Assembly (NCBI GenBank): GCA_030762175.1
Contig: CM060843.1
Coordinates: 30,264,001-30,328,000 of the forward strand
Length of the DNA stretch: 64,000 nt
Source: Metallyticus violacea
Taxonomy: Eukaryota > Arthropoda > Insecta > Mantodea > Metallyticidae
Direction of reading: 5' to 3'
The translations under genes were made by a program, and so were the position numbers. The notes beneath the pieces were generated by a model. It did not search any database, had not been told where the DNA came from, and saw nothing but the letters and a program-made list of their open reading frames with translations. Shown piece by piece: positions 48,508 through 57,790 of the stretch. Position 1 is the first letter of the stretch. The number at the start of each line of letters is the position of its first letter.

Positions 48508-48860
48508 ATGAAAGTTAAAAATCGCAATAGAGACCTCATTCAACAAAATTCAAAAATGAAAACGGAATCTCGCCAAATTCACAGTGATAGAAATACTGAG
48601 GTTTCTGAAAAGGTGAGAAGGATATTAGGTCAAATATTTTCTCCCAATCAAATCAGATCGCTTCAAAATAAAGTTAATTGGGAAGAAGATGACTTATACC
48701 AAGCCTTTACACTTAGGGCTATCTCAAAAATGCTATTCTTTTCTGAGGATGAAGTTGCATTATCCTCTACCAGCTTTAGCGCCTCTGGGCAAGTAGGTTA
48801 GCAGTCCTCTGATTGCTTGTAAATAGAGGTTAGCGAGTCAGCATTACGATATTTAATTTG
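48508..48860 (+). pseudogene. P-element/THAP9-like transposase fragment
   Basis: A 97-codon frame contains KVRRILGQIFSPNQIRSLQN, then VNWEEDDLYQAFTLRAISKM. This follows the pattern of the segment in P-element and THAP9-like transposases that runs from 'pgQi..L' through 'W...di..AisLR..s.kAY'. After a frameshift near 48740 the next frame reads HYPLPALAPLGK, a stop, and VSSPLIAC, matching the 'LPYPLPalsTLqrW' continuation. The catalytic RNase H-like domain and the THAP zinc finger are not present. No inverted ends were found. A host THAP9-derived gene fragment is a less likely alternative. Confidence 0.6.
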
Positions 48861-49595
48861 AAAACTATTGCCACTTTTCTTGTTTTAATTTTATTAAAGA
48901 ATACATATGTTTAAATATGTAAATTTAAACAATTTGTACCTATAAAGGAATATTTTATTATTAAAGATAACACCTTCCACATTACGCTGTTTGCTAGTTT
49001 CCTTCTTGTTCCCCAATAACGTCAGATCGCCAACCAATAGGAGCGTTAGTTGCGGAAGAACCAACCTTATGTACTCTATCAACCTTTGGGTTGTAGTAAG
49101 TTCGGGGGAGAAAGGTGGGAGAGTTTAGATAGTTGTTCTTGTCGGAAGAGTGTGGTTCCCTTTCCTCTGTGCCAATCAGGAGCATTGGGGCTTTTTCTTT
49201 GACTCTTTGGAATGGAATGACATGTCGTTGCGGGATGTTTTTAGAACCCTTGCAAGGTAGTCGGCATATCCATTTCCTTAAAGTTGACAGTTACCCGATA
49301 TCCAATACAGAAGGAGTACCAGTAGATCGAAATGCCAGTATTCTGCATTTGAGAGATCGTTAATGTTAATAGCCAGCCCTCGGAAATAAATGCAAAACCA
49401 TATTCATATAACTTGTTTCGTTATACTTTACCTGTTGAAATATGTGTACAAACTGACCATATATAAAAATATATCCCTGATGTGACACAAAGTATTTAAT
49501 CATTTTATACATCATGATATTATGTTCTAATTTATGTATTTTTTAAATATATATTTTTATGAGTAATCGGAAGCTTTCACGGTCGGAGTCAGAAT
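48861..49595. other. No gene recognised
   Basis: Overlapping sense and antisense frames of about 60-76 codons at 48.9-49.4 kb match nothing known. Confidence 0.4.
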
Positions 49596-49704
49596 TATAA
49601 CTAGAAGTTTCTTCCGGGCTTAGGAGCCGTGGTCTCTTGGAGCTAAGGAGTCCTTAGCCCCAAGAGATCACGACTCCTAAGCCCGGAAGAAACTTCTAGT
49701 TATA
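49596..49704. repeat. 109 bp near-perfect palindrome
   Basis: The arm at 49596-49649 is matched, inverted, by 49651-49704, with only three mismatches in 54 pairs and a single-base centre (G at 49650). The arms run from TATAACTAGAAGTTTCTTCC to GGAGCTAAGGA. RNA from either strand would fold as one long hairpin. No protein is encoded, and no T-run or gene is adjacent. It may be a fold-back element or the joined ends of two inverted copies of a repeat. Confidence 0.95.
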
Positions 49705-49785
49705 TATTTTTAAATAATTTGTGTCGTTTATATTTGCCTTCCTACCTAAATTATTTTAAGGACAAGATATAGCTTGTTTAGCGAG

Positions 49786-49819
49786 CAACAACAACAACAA
49801 CAATAACAACAACAACAAC

Positions 49820-49873
<54 letters not shown>
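49786..49873. repeat. (AAC)n-(AAT)n compound microsatellite
   Basis: Starts as CAA/AAC units and passes into about 18 AAT units. Confidence 0.95.
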
Positions 49874-49875
<2 letters not shown>

Positions 49876-50248
49876 AAATCCCATTAGCATTTACTCTCCT
49901 ACGAATAGCGGTTTTTGCATTAGTATTATATCATATCATATCCGTTCAATCAGCGGATCCTATTATAAATTTAGTCATTTCTAAAACAATAGTCGAAGTC
50001 TGGGATATAGCTTTTGCCATAAATTACATATATTAATTACATTTGTTGGAATTGTCACACTCTTCGTATTTACAAATTTTATCTCTGGTGCAGAGTTTGT
50101 CAGAGATGGTCGTTTTACTTAGTTTACATTAAAATATCATCTTAGGAACAAAAATGTTAATGTTAACTTTAATTATTTACTTTTAGGATATTTTAGAAAA
50201 CAGTAAATTAAAGTATATTTATAAAGCTGAATTTATTAAATGCAAAAA

Positions 50249-50250
<2 letters not shown>

Positions 50251-50287
<37 letters not shown>
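50251..50287. repeat. (TA)n microsatellite
   Basis: About 18 TA units with no interruption. Confidence 0.95.
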
Positions 50288-50292
<5 letters not shown>

Positions 50293-51669
50293 ATGAAATC
50301 CTGCTCGGTATAAAAGGTGTAAGTGATAGGGTATATATTTAATGCTAACCTGGACATTTTTTTATTCTTATACAGTTTATTTATATGATGGAAGTGAATT
50401 TAATAATAGCATACCATTTAGCAAACACCTTTTTGCAGACCAACAACTTGTTACTTGCTCTGTTTAAGTCCTGCTTGTCTGGTTTCTTTGCTGTGTATAT
50501 GTGCATTTTTTGCAATGTGAGCTTCATATGTGGAGCATTCCTGCAAATGCATTTATGTAAAGTAGATAGTTTCCAGCAAAGGATATGTCTAGGGAATTGC
50601 AGTTGGAAGTCAATATTATTAATGCACTGCAGACTGCATTTCTGGGGTTGAAATTATTTAAACTGTTTTAAGTAAAAGTACATACAGCTGGCTCTCTCAC
50701 AAAAATTGCTGTTTAGTGTTTCAGTATCTAAACACCCACAAGATAAGATACATGTGAGCAGAAAAGAAAATAAGTTGGTTCGCCAATATTATCAGAAAGT
50801 AAAATTTGCACTTTACTAAATAATTATGTTCAGCATTCATTGCAGCATACGTCCCACTGTGGAAATAAACAAACGGTAGTGATGCACAGTTTCTGAGAGA
50901 ACTGCAATACTGAAACGTAAGAGCTGAGAAAAATACCTAACACACTCAGGGGACAGACTACACTCCGATCTTGAATAGATTAAAATAGTAATTTTATCAG
51001 TGCCCATTGTTTTGAAATTTCAATGAATATCCTGTTTCCAAATTATGTAAGACTTGAGAGTATTTTATTTTTATTATTGCAGATCCCAAACATTCCATGT
51101 CATAAAGTTCAAGAAGAAAGACTATTGACTGTCCTCAGGCTGATGTTTTATTTCAATTATGAAACTTTTTTTCTTTTCTAAAATCACCATCTTAAAGCAA
51201 GAATCTCAAAAAATTGCCAGTCACTTGAAACAGGGATTTTCCCCTACCCCCAAAATTAAATGAATCAGAAGTGATAACAAAAATCCATATAGGCATTAAA
51301 TATAATTCTCACAAGAGCGTAGCATTCACAGTTTCCTGGATATTACAGAGAAAGTAGCGTTGCACGAAATTGTCAAGGAGGAGTGATAATTTATGGCTTG
51401 CTCTGACCCAAGACAATGAAACGTTGGAGAATTTTCTAAGACTACGCAAGGGGAGAAAAACAGAATTATTTTCAGAACCGTTAGGATAGTTTCCTGCTCA
51501 AGGACATTGCAACAGCCCCTATGGCATCCGTTGCGTAGTTAGGGCAGAGAACCGACGCAACAAGTGACAAAGGCCTAGAAGACGCGAAATTTAAATCACC
51601 AATGAGAAGGAAAGAACAGTATTCAAAATGTTTGAATTTCAGCGAACTTTAAATAATAACGGCATCGGA
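50288..51669. other. No gene recognised
   Basis: An 88-codon frame at 50385-50651 is hydrophobic and cysteine-rich (MMEVNLIIAYHLANTFLQTN) but has no neighbour, repeat or domain that would support it as a gene. Confidence 0.4.
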
Positions 51670-52260
51670 AGACCGATCGACTAAACTAGAATAAAATCAT
51701 CGGAAAGCCGCGAGTTCGCAGTTAGTGGACGGTTAGAGGGCAATTAGTGGGCAGCTAGTGGTCAGTCAGGTCAGCCAGTCTGTCAGTAGTCAGTTAGTGG
51801 GACCATATTCAGATTCGTCAATTTCGTCAGAGTGTTCAGATTGCTTAGACGCGTGGTTACAGCACGGACTCAAGTAATATTCAATTCACTGACATTGTAG
51901 TTATTCATCGTTCAATTTCTTGTGCTGCTTTGAGCAAGCTTCATTCTAGCCGAGTGAGATAAATAATTGAATCCACCAAGTGTAGTAGTGTTTTACCAGG
52001 CATACAACGTGGTTCAATAAAGGAACATATACATACTAGTGATTGTAACTGATCCATTGTTCTCATTTGGACTCACCCTTGCAATTCTTCTTCTCGTGGA
52101 GCGCCGAGGCGTCTCCCAAAAAACACTAGCCTTTATAATTTAAGCCCAGGCAGCGAGGAGATTCGCCTCCTCGTAACAAATTGGAGCAGGGAACGAGGCG
52201 TGAAGACAAGGAACGAGAAGAAGACAACGGGATCTGCAGAAGATATTACGAGGCCGTCAA
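51670..52260 (+). mobile_element. Possible LTR and primer-binding region (tentative)
   Basis: The block is GC-richer than its surroundings. It has repeated TCAGTCAG/CAGTTAGTGG motifs, an AATAAA signal at 52016-52021, and a sharp step at CTCGTAACA (52170-52178) followed by AATTGGAGCAGGGAACGAGG, placed where a tRNA primer site follows a 5' LTR. Gag and pol frames are absent. No second LTR or target duplication was found. A Ty3/gypsy-type solo LTR with a little internal sequence is my guess. Confidence 0.35.
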
Positions 52261-52530
52261 CTACCCGTAATGTAAAATTCAGTGACTGCATCCCCTGTAC
52301 AACCCCTGAGATAACCTTTTATTTGAATCTGCTTCCTCTCCTCTAATACCAAAATTCCAAACACGATTGACAAACCATCATTAATCACCTTATTAAATCC
52401 CGCCTTTAATTCATCTTCACACTCAAAAATCCTGTTTCACACTCTTCTATCACTGAAAACCACTAAAGTACTTACGCGCAGGGACACATGAATTAATTTC
52501 GTGTTTTATATTGTATATCATCATAATAGA

Positions 52531-52533
<3 letters not shown>

Positions 52534-52565
<32 letters not shown>
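52534..52565. repeat. (ATT)n microsatellite
   Basis: About 10 ATT units abutting the head of a family B SINE. SINE B or its target may favour such tracts. Confidence 0.93.
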
Positions 52566-52865
52566 GTCGTGCCTGGTGGTGTAGTGGCAACCATACTTCC
52601 CTCGTAAACCCAAGATCGTTGTTTCAACCCCGGCCAGGGTCGATGGATTTTTCCGGGCGTAAAAATCCTAAGTATGGCTTCCTTCGGGAGGGAACTAAAG
52701 TCGTGGGTCCCGTGCCGTACATTTATGGCACGAAAAAGAATCTCAATCATGAAAGAAGAGGCCCCTGAGCAAAATTTAATGGCCGTTTCACGCTCTGAAT
52801 TGAGTACGACGCTGATGACCTGTGATGATATAGAGCGTCCGTAAATAAACCAAACCAACAAGAAA
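52566..52865 (+). repeat. SINE family B, host of a nested SINE
   Basis: Head GTCGTGCCTGGTGGTGTAGT and TTTCAACCCCGGCCAGGGTC, body AAAAATCCTAAGTATGGCTT, ATTTATGGCACGAAAAAGAA and GAAAGAAGAGGCCCCTGAGC, tail GAGCGTCCGTAAATAAACC. The best-preserved copy of family B in the window. A family A SINE is inserted in its tail. Confidence 0.93.
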
Positions 52866-53142
52866 TGAATGGTATTTAACGCCCGTATTTACTACAGAGG
52901 CACCACAGGCGATGGACAGCGATGATACATGAGATGAAATTATATATTGAGAAAGGATTTCTTTTTAAGGAAAGGAAACGTTCCAGGCCTAAGTTTAGGG
53001 TCTCTCCCCGGCATTTGCCATTTATGAGGACTGAGGAAAACCTGACAAAATCCTCAGTCAGGGAGGACGGTCTTGGCAGAATTCGAACCCCAGACCTCCC
53101 GCTCACGAGTCCGCCCTTATCGACCTCGGCAACCGTGGCGGT
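52866..53142 (-). repeat. SINE family A nested in SINE B, with 14 bp target duplication
   Basis: In the minus direction the head (complement of ACCGTGGCGG at the right edge) is followed by the body and the 3' end CGCCTGTGGTGCCTCTGTAG (complement at the left). AAACCAACAAGAAA occurs on both sides, at 52852-52865 and 53143-53156, a perfect target-site duplication. This proves insertion by retroposition and gives the order of events: B first, A second. Confidence 0.95.
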
Positions 53143-53620
53143 AAACCAACAAGAAAGTATTGCTACGATGGTCTCATAGGACAACCGCGTGGGATCCTAA
53201 AATCGCATGAAAGAGGGGGTGGAAGGACCAAGAACTCGTTGGGTAGATTTCTTCAGAAACATAGCAGAAGAACAGTGAACATGGGAGAAAGAGATGCAAG
53301 CAACTACAAAGAAAGGTAAATACTTATACAGTGTACAGTGTAAATAAGTACACATGAACAGATAATCAGTTGCGATGTGTTAAGACACAACAATCTGGTT
53401 GTAGAATGTGAAAAGGTATATTAAGGGCCGTATTCATGGTAAACACTGATAAACAATGTATACATGCTTATATAAGTGCTTAATACATTTCCAATTCATA
53501 ATTTCCCTTCATTTCTAAATAAGTGGGATTTAATTTCAATAATTAAGCTAGGGTGCCCACTTAAGTGTTACTCATTTGTTATTCTCTTCACTGCTGACCA
53601 GGTTAGCTACCCTTCAGCTG

Positions 53621-53912
53621 TTTATTTAGTTTATTTACGGACGCTCTTTAAAATCTCAGGTCATCAGCCTCCTATTCAATTCAGGACGTGAAACGGCCGA
53701 CAAATTTTGCTCAGAGACCTCTTCTTTCAGGCTTAAGGTTCTTTATCGTGCCGTAAATGTACGACATAGGACCCACGGCTTTACTTCCCTTCCGAAGGAA
53801 GCCATACTTAGAATTTTACCGCCGATAAAATTCATCGATCCTGGTCGAAATTGAACCCGCCACCTTGGGTTTAAGAGGCAAATATAGTTACCACTATACC
53901 TCCAGGACCGAC
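53621..53912 (-). repeat. SINE family B
   Basis: Complement of the family consensus order: tail at the left (TTTACGGACGCTCTTTAAAA), TCATCAGCCTCCTATTCAAT, CTCTTCTTTCAGGCTTAAGG, GCCATACTTAGAATTTTAC, and head at the right ending CCTCCAGGACCGAC. Full length. Confidence 0.92.
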
Positions 53913-54842
53913 TGCCAGTTTTCAGGAAATAATAATGATATTCCCTTTACAAACTATGCCGAATTTTAGTTGAATATATGGTGCGCAAATAAAAGTGATA
54001 TATTATGGGCATGAAAAATCTCATTCCAGTAGGGTGATGACGAATAATAATTAAAGAAGCATTTTTACTTCAACAAACGGACTGTTATTAACTTTTTGTC
54101 GCAAGTGTGACCAATAGAGGCGTACCAACATTTATTATTGTCAAAATGTTAATTTTTCTAAGCTCTGTGCATTTTCTGAGTATTTCCAACGATTTGTAAT
54201 ATTAAATTACTTATAATTGCGAAATGTTTATTATTTATTCATTTTATTTATTTTGCATTTGGTTTGTGCGGAATGGTATCACGTGAATCAGCCAGTACGT
54301 CGTATTATGTGTAAAGTTTCATATATAGTAATTAAAAATCTGCAGGAATCCAGCTCTGAACTATCCCATAGGTTTATTAACAGGCGAACCATCATCTGAT
54401 TGCAAGAGACTTCTTTATCGGGAGAAAGTTCTACCTTCTTGAGGAATTTAACACTTCTTCCCAGTTTGTTTTAGCTGGGTTGGTCTGTCTGAAAACAAAG
54501 AGTGAGACAAAGAACATACACCATTACATAATAAATAACAAAAACATTAATTATTTTATTACATGCATGTACTAAATTCAGAACAATGAATTACTTGCAA
54601 ATCTTCTTTCACGTTCATTTTTTTTATTAACAAAAGTGTATCATTTTGTTTGTTTGTTTCCTATTTCATTATATCTTTGCATTTGCTTACGAAATTCTGC
54701 AGATGAAAGCTTTCTTGGTCTGCGAAACGCTTTTCCTTAAGCATACTTTTAGGTCAAGGTAAACAGCATGCTGTATAAACAACGCACTAATAATTACTGA
54801 ATCCATAACCTGCTTGACAGTAACATAGTAAAGTAGGGCCGT
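53913..54842. other. No gene recognised
   Basis: AT-rich spacer between two minus-strand SINE B copies. Confidence 0.45.
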
Positions 54843-55060
54843 TGTTGATTTGGTTTACTTGTGGATGTTTTTTAATATCTCAGATCATCAGCGTCCAGTT
54901 AATCCAATTCGTGGAACGGCCGATGAATTTGGCTCAACGACCTCTTCTTTCAGGCTTGACGTTCTTTTATATGCTAAATCTACGACACGGACCCACAACT
55001 GTTCTTCCCTTCCAAAGGAAGCCATACTTAGAATTTTTACGCCCGAAATAAATTGTAAAA
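54843..55060 (-). repeat. SINE family B, head missing
   Basis: Tail at the left (TTGATTTGGTTTACTTGTGG), AATATCTCAGATCATCAGCG, CGACCTCTTCTTTCAGGCTT, GCCATACTTAGAATTTTTAC, then the match stops at CCCGAAATAAA. The tRNA-like head is absent, which is the expected 5' truncation. Confidence 0.88.
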
Positions 55061-55924
55061 CAGTAGTTATAATACGTTTGCCATTTTGCATGGTAACAAA
55101 TAAAGGTACTGCCAATGCCAACGATGGCAAATAGAAGACTGGTCTATTCCATACACCCGTTGTTGCTGTGGTAGAGCTTAGAAAGTCAGGCATGCGAAGG
55201 TCTAAAGTAGTGCACTAAAAGAGCACCGCCAAGAGATGTGTTTTCTAAGTTTAAACAACAACACGGATCGAAACTGAGGTGCATATGGAAGGAAAGCCTA
55301 AAAATGTCTTAAGCCTCTATGAGGAGCATGTGGCAATGCCGTTTTGCCAATCGGACGGCAACATGTTGGTACACAATACTGTGGAGGATGCATCACTGTC
55401 TAGGTCACTCTGACACTGCAGCACACTACGAAGAATTGATTGAAATCTCTGCTGGAGGTAACAGGCGATGGACAATAATGAGTTGGCCAAAATAACTAAT
55501 TAATTTAATATACACGTGTTTCATTAGGGTACTGACGAATTGTAACTGATTTAGTGAGGTCATTTCCTTATTATTTCTTGCCAGCTATAACTAAGTGCTG
55601 TTAACTTACATGCAGTATACTTTTTAATATCCAAGACGTTAAGGTACTAAAGAGATTGACAATGTAAATGAGCTTCTTTGAACCTTTTCAAGACAGAATA
55701 GAGTTAAGACAATTCTTTTTACTACTGTTACCAATCAGCATTCAGTTGGGTTTATAAGGCTGGAAAAAAAAGCCAATTCTTACTTTTCTGAATGCTAATC
55801 TACCACTACTTAGCTAATGCCTAAGACTACATGCAATTGTTGTTCATCCAAGTACATATATTTTATAAAAGATTCAACAAAATATTTATGCAGGGAAATT
55901 AAAGTGAAAAACACAGTTTCTGCT

Positions 55925-55927
<3 letters not shown>
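55061..55927. other. No gene recognised
   Basis: Mixed composition, no readable frame beyond about 100 codons, none recognised. Confidence 0.4.

Positions 55928-55976
<49 letters not shown>
55928..55976. repeat. (AAT)n microsatellite
   Basis: About 16 AAT units, 34 bases before a family A SINE. Confidence 0.95.
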
Positions 55977-55977
<1 letters not shown>

Positions 55978-56010
55978 GTGCGCCAATCCCGATTCACACA
56001 ATCGCTCCCA

Positions 56011-56276
56011 CCGCCACGGGTGGCCTAGGTCGTTAAGGCGCGGACTCGAGAGAGGGAGGTCTGGGGTTCGAATCCTGCCAGAACCGTCCTCCCTGAGGTT
56101 TTTTCCAGGTTTTCCTCAGTCATAAATGGCAAATGCCGGGGAGGTACCTTAAATTTAGGCCTAGAACGTTTCCTTAAAAAAAACCTTTTTCCAGTTTATC
56201 ATTTCATCTCATGTATCGTCAGTGCCCACCGCCTATGGTGCCTCTGTAGTAAAACGGGAGTAAAACACTAATAAAA
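56011..56276 (+). repeat. SINE family A, full length with target duplication
   Basis: Head CCGCCACGGGTGGCCTAGGT and GGGGTTCGAATCCTGCCAGA, body CAGTCATAAATGGCAAATGC and AAATTTAGGCCTAGAACG, tail CCGCCTATGGTGCCTCTGTA and an A-run. ACAATCGCT flanks it at 55998-56006 and 56284-56292, consistent with retroposition. Confidence 0.94.
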
Positions 56277-56360
56277 AAAAAATACAATCGCTTCATCCCA
56301 AAGTCATAGAAGATGGCATGAGATGTTAAAAGTTAAATAAAAAGAAAGAACGAAATGAAT

Positions 56361-56476
56361 GAAGAACGAACGAACGAACGAACGAACAAACGAACGAACG
56401 AACGAACGAACGAACGAACGAACGAATGAATGAATGAATGAATGAATGAATGAATGAATGAATGAATGAATGAATG
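56361..56476. repeat. (GAAC)n-(GAAT)n tetranucleotide array
   Basis: About 29 four-base units changing from CGAA to TGAA part way. The antisense frame reads as a serine-phenylalanine repeat, which is an artefact. Confidence 0.95.
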
Positions 56477-56820
56477 AAAGTAGAAAGAAAAATTAAATAT
56501 ACTTCAGCAATCATTTTGAATTACTTTCATTTTAAAACATTTCATGACATTATGATCTATAATTTTCTAACTGCCGTATTTATTTATAACCTGTGTTTCA
56601 CTCAATCATCTGCTAGACACGCACGCAACGACCTGACAAATCCGGACATTATTGATCTGAATGTGATGCCTGGTATTTATATATAAACAGTATAAACATA
56701 CTATGATTTATTTATATTTGTTCAGTTTGAAATTAAAAAATAAATAGTTAAATTTAAATGATTTCTCGTAAAAGATGGCTTGATAATAGAGACCAGAAGA
56801 GGTGAAATTACCTAATCCTT

Positions 56821-56873
56821 GAAAGAAGAAGAAGAAGAAGAGAAGAAGAAGAAGAAGAAGAAGAAGATGATGA

Positions 56874-56907
<34 letters not shown>

Positions 56908-56973
56908 GGTGGTGGTGGTGGTGGTGGTGGTGGTGGTGGTGGTGGTGGTGGTGGTGGTGGTGGTGGTGGTGGT
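56821..56973. repeat. Compound (GAA)n-(GAT)n-(GGT)n microsatellite
   Basis: Three trinucleotide blocks follow each other without spacer: about 14 GAA/AAG units, about 9 GAT units and about 27 GGT units. The GGT block is a run of regularly spaced G pairs that could form G-quadruplexes. Confidence 0.95.
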
Positions 56974-57419
56974 CATGAAAAAGAAAATTTAATTGTTTTA
57001 TTTTTAAATGTGGAGTGTAAGAACGTCAGCCTGTAATGTTTTAATTTTTCTAATAGAATTCTACAGATACAAAAGATAAGCCTTGTTATTTAGAGTTGGT
57101 AACAGGATGATTTTGTTTTATTTGTCTCATTAGATGATTATACAGTTTTATAATTATCCTGAGTATTAAGCTGCATGTTGAAAAGATAAACCAAGTAGAT
57201 GATTTATAGAAGAGTTTAACAATTAAGGAAATGACTAAACTCGCTCAAATGTAACAGGTTGGGTGAATTGCACGTTGAACATAGAAAGGCTCCGTAACAC
57301 ATGCATCGCAAAAATTAAAGCTTTTAATTAACAGTTGGTGAAATTCACACATAACAAATATAAAGTAAATGTTATTGCATCTCAGTTACTTCGTCCATAG
57401 CTGTTTAGAAAAAATGACA

Positions 57420-57790
57420 TAGATATTTTAACAGCTTCTGCATCGGACCCTGCGCGCATGCCCAGCACCCTCTCGTGTAAATGAGAGTGCAAGGCGATGT
57501 AAAACCGAGAATAGCATTTCCCAAGGATCTTGAAAATATTATGTTGGTGCCTTTAGCTAGGTAGGTTGACGTTAGCTGTCACTCTCCTCTAGGATCTAAG
57601 TGCCAGGAGCAAACACTTAGCTCTACACAAGTAGGTCGCTCTATTGCCGCATTGACGTCACGGTTTCCTGCGGTCTGGCGTGTGACGTCATTGCGTGAAG
57701 CTGCAGTACCAGCCTGGTCAAGGTTACCTAGACCAAGGTCATGGATATACTTGTGCATATTTACACATTTAATCTACCACGAGAATATCA
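57420..57790. promoter_or_regulatory. GC-richer island with two CRE palindromes
   Basis: Perfect TGACGTCA sites, the cAMP-response/ATF/CREB consensus, occur at 57653-57660 and 57683-57690, 30 bases apart. Downstream, GACCAAGGTCATGG (57732-57745) contains CAAGGTCA, a nuclear receptor half-site of the FTZ-F1/ERR type, and GTCAAGGTTACC just before it is a near match. Composition is clearly richer in GC than the AT-rich surroundings, and no repeat family of the window covers it. It could be an enhancer or a distant promoter; no gene is visible within several kb. Confidence 0.45.

Noticed and set aside
49786..49873. CRISPR-like array
   Set aside because: It is a trinucleotide microsatellite with no spacers, and the window is eukaryotic in character.
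56326..56514. Serine-phenylalanine-rich short protein
   Set aside because: It is the antisense reading of the GAAC/GAAT microsatellite.
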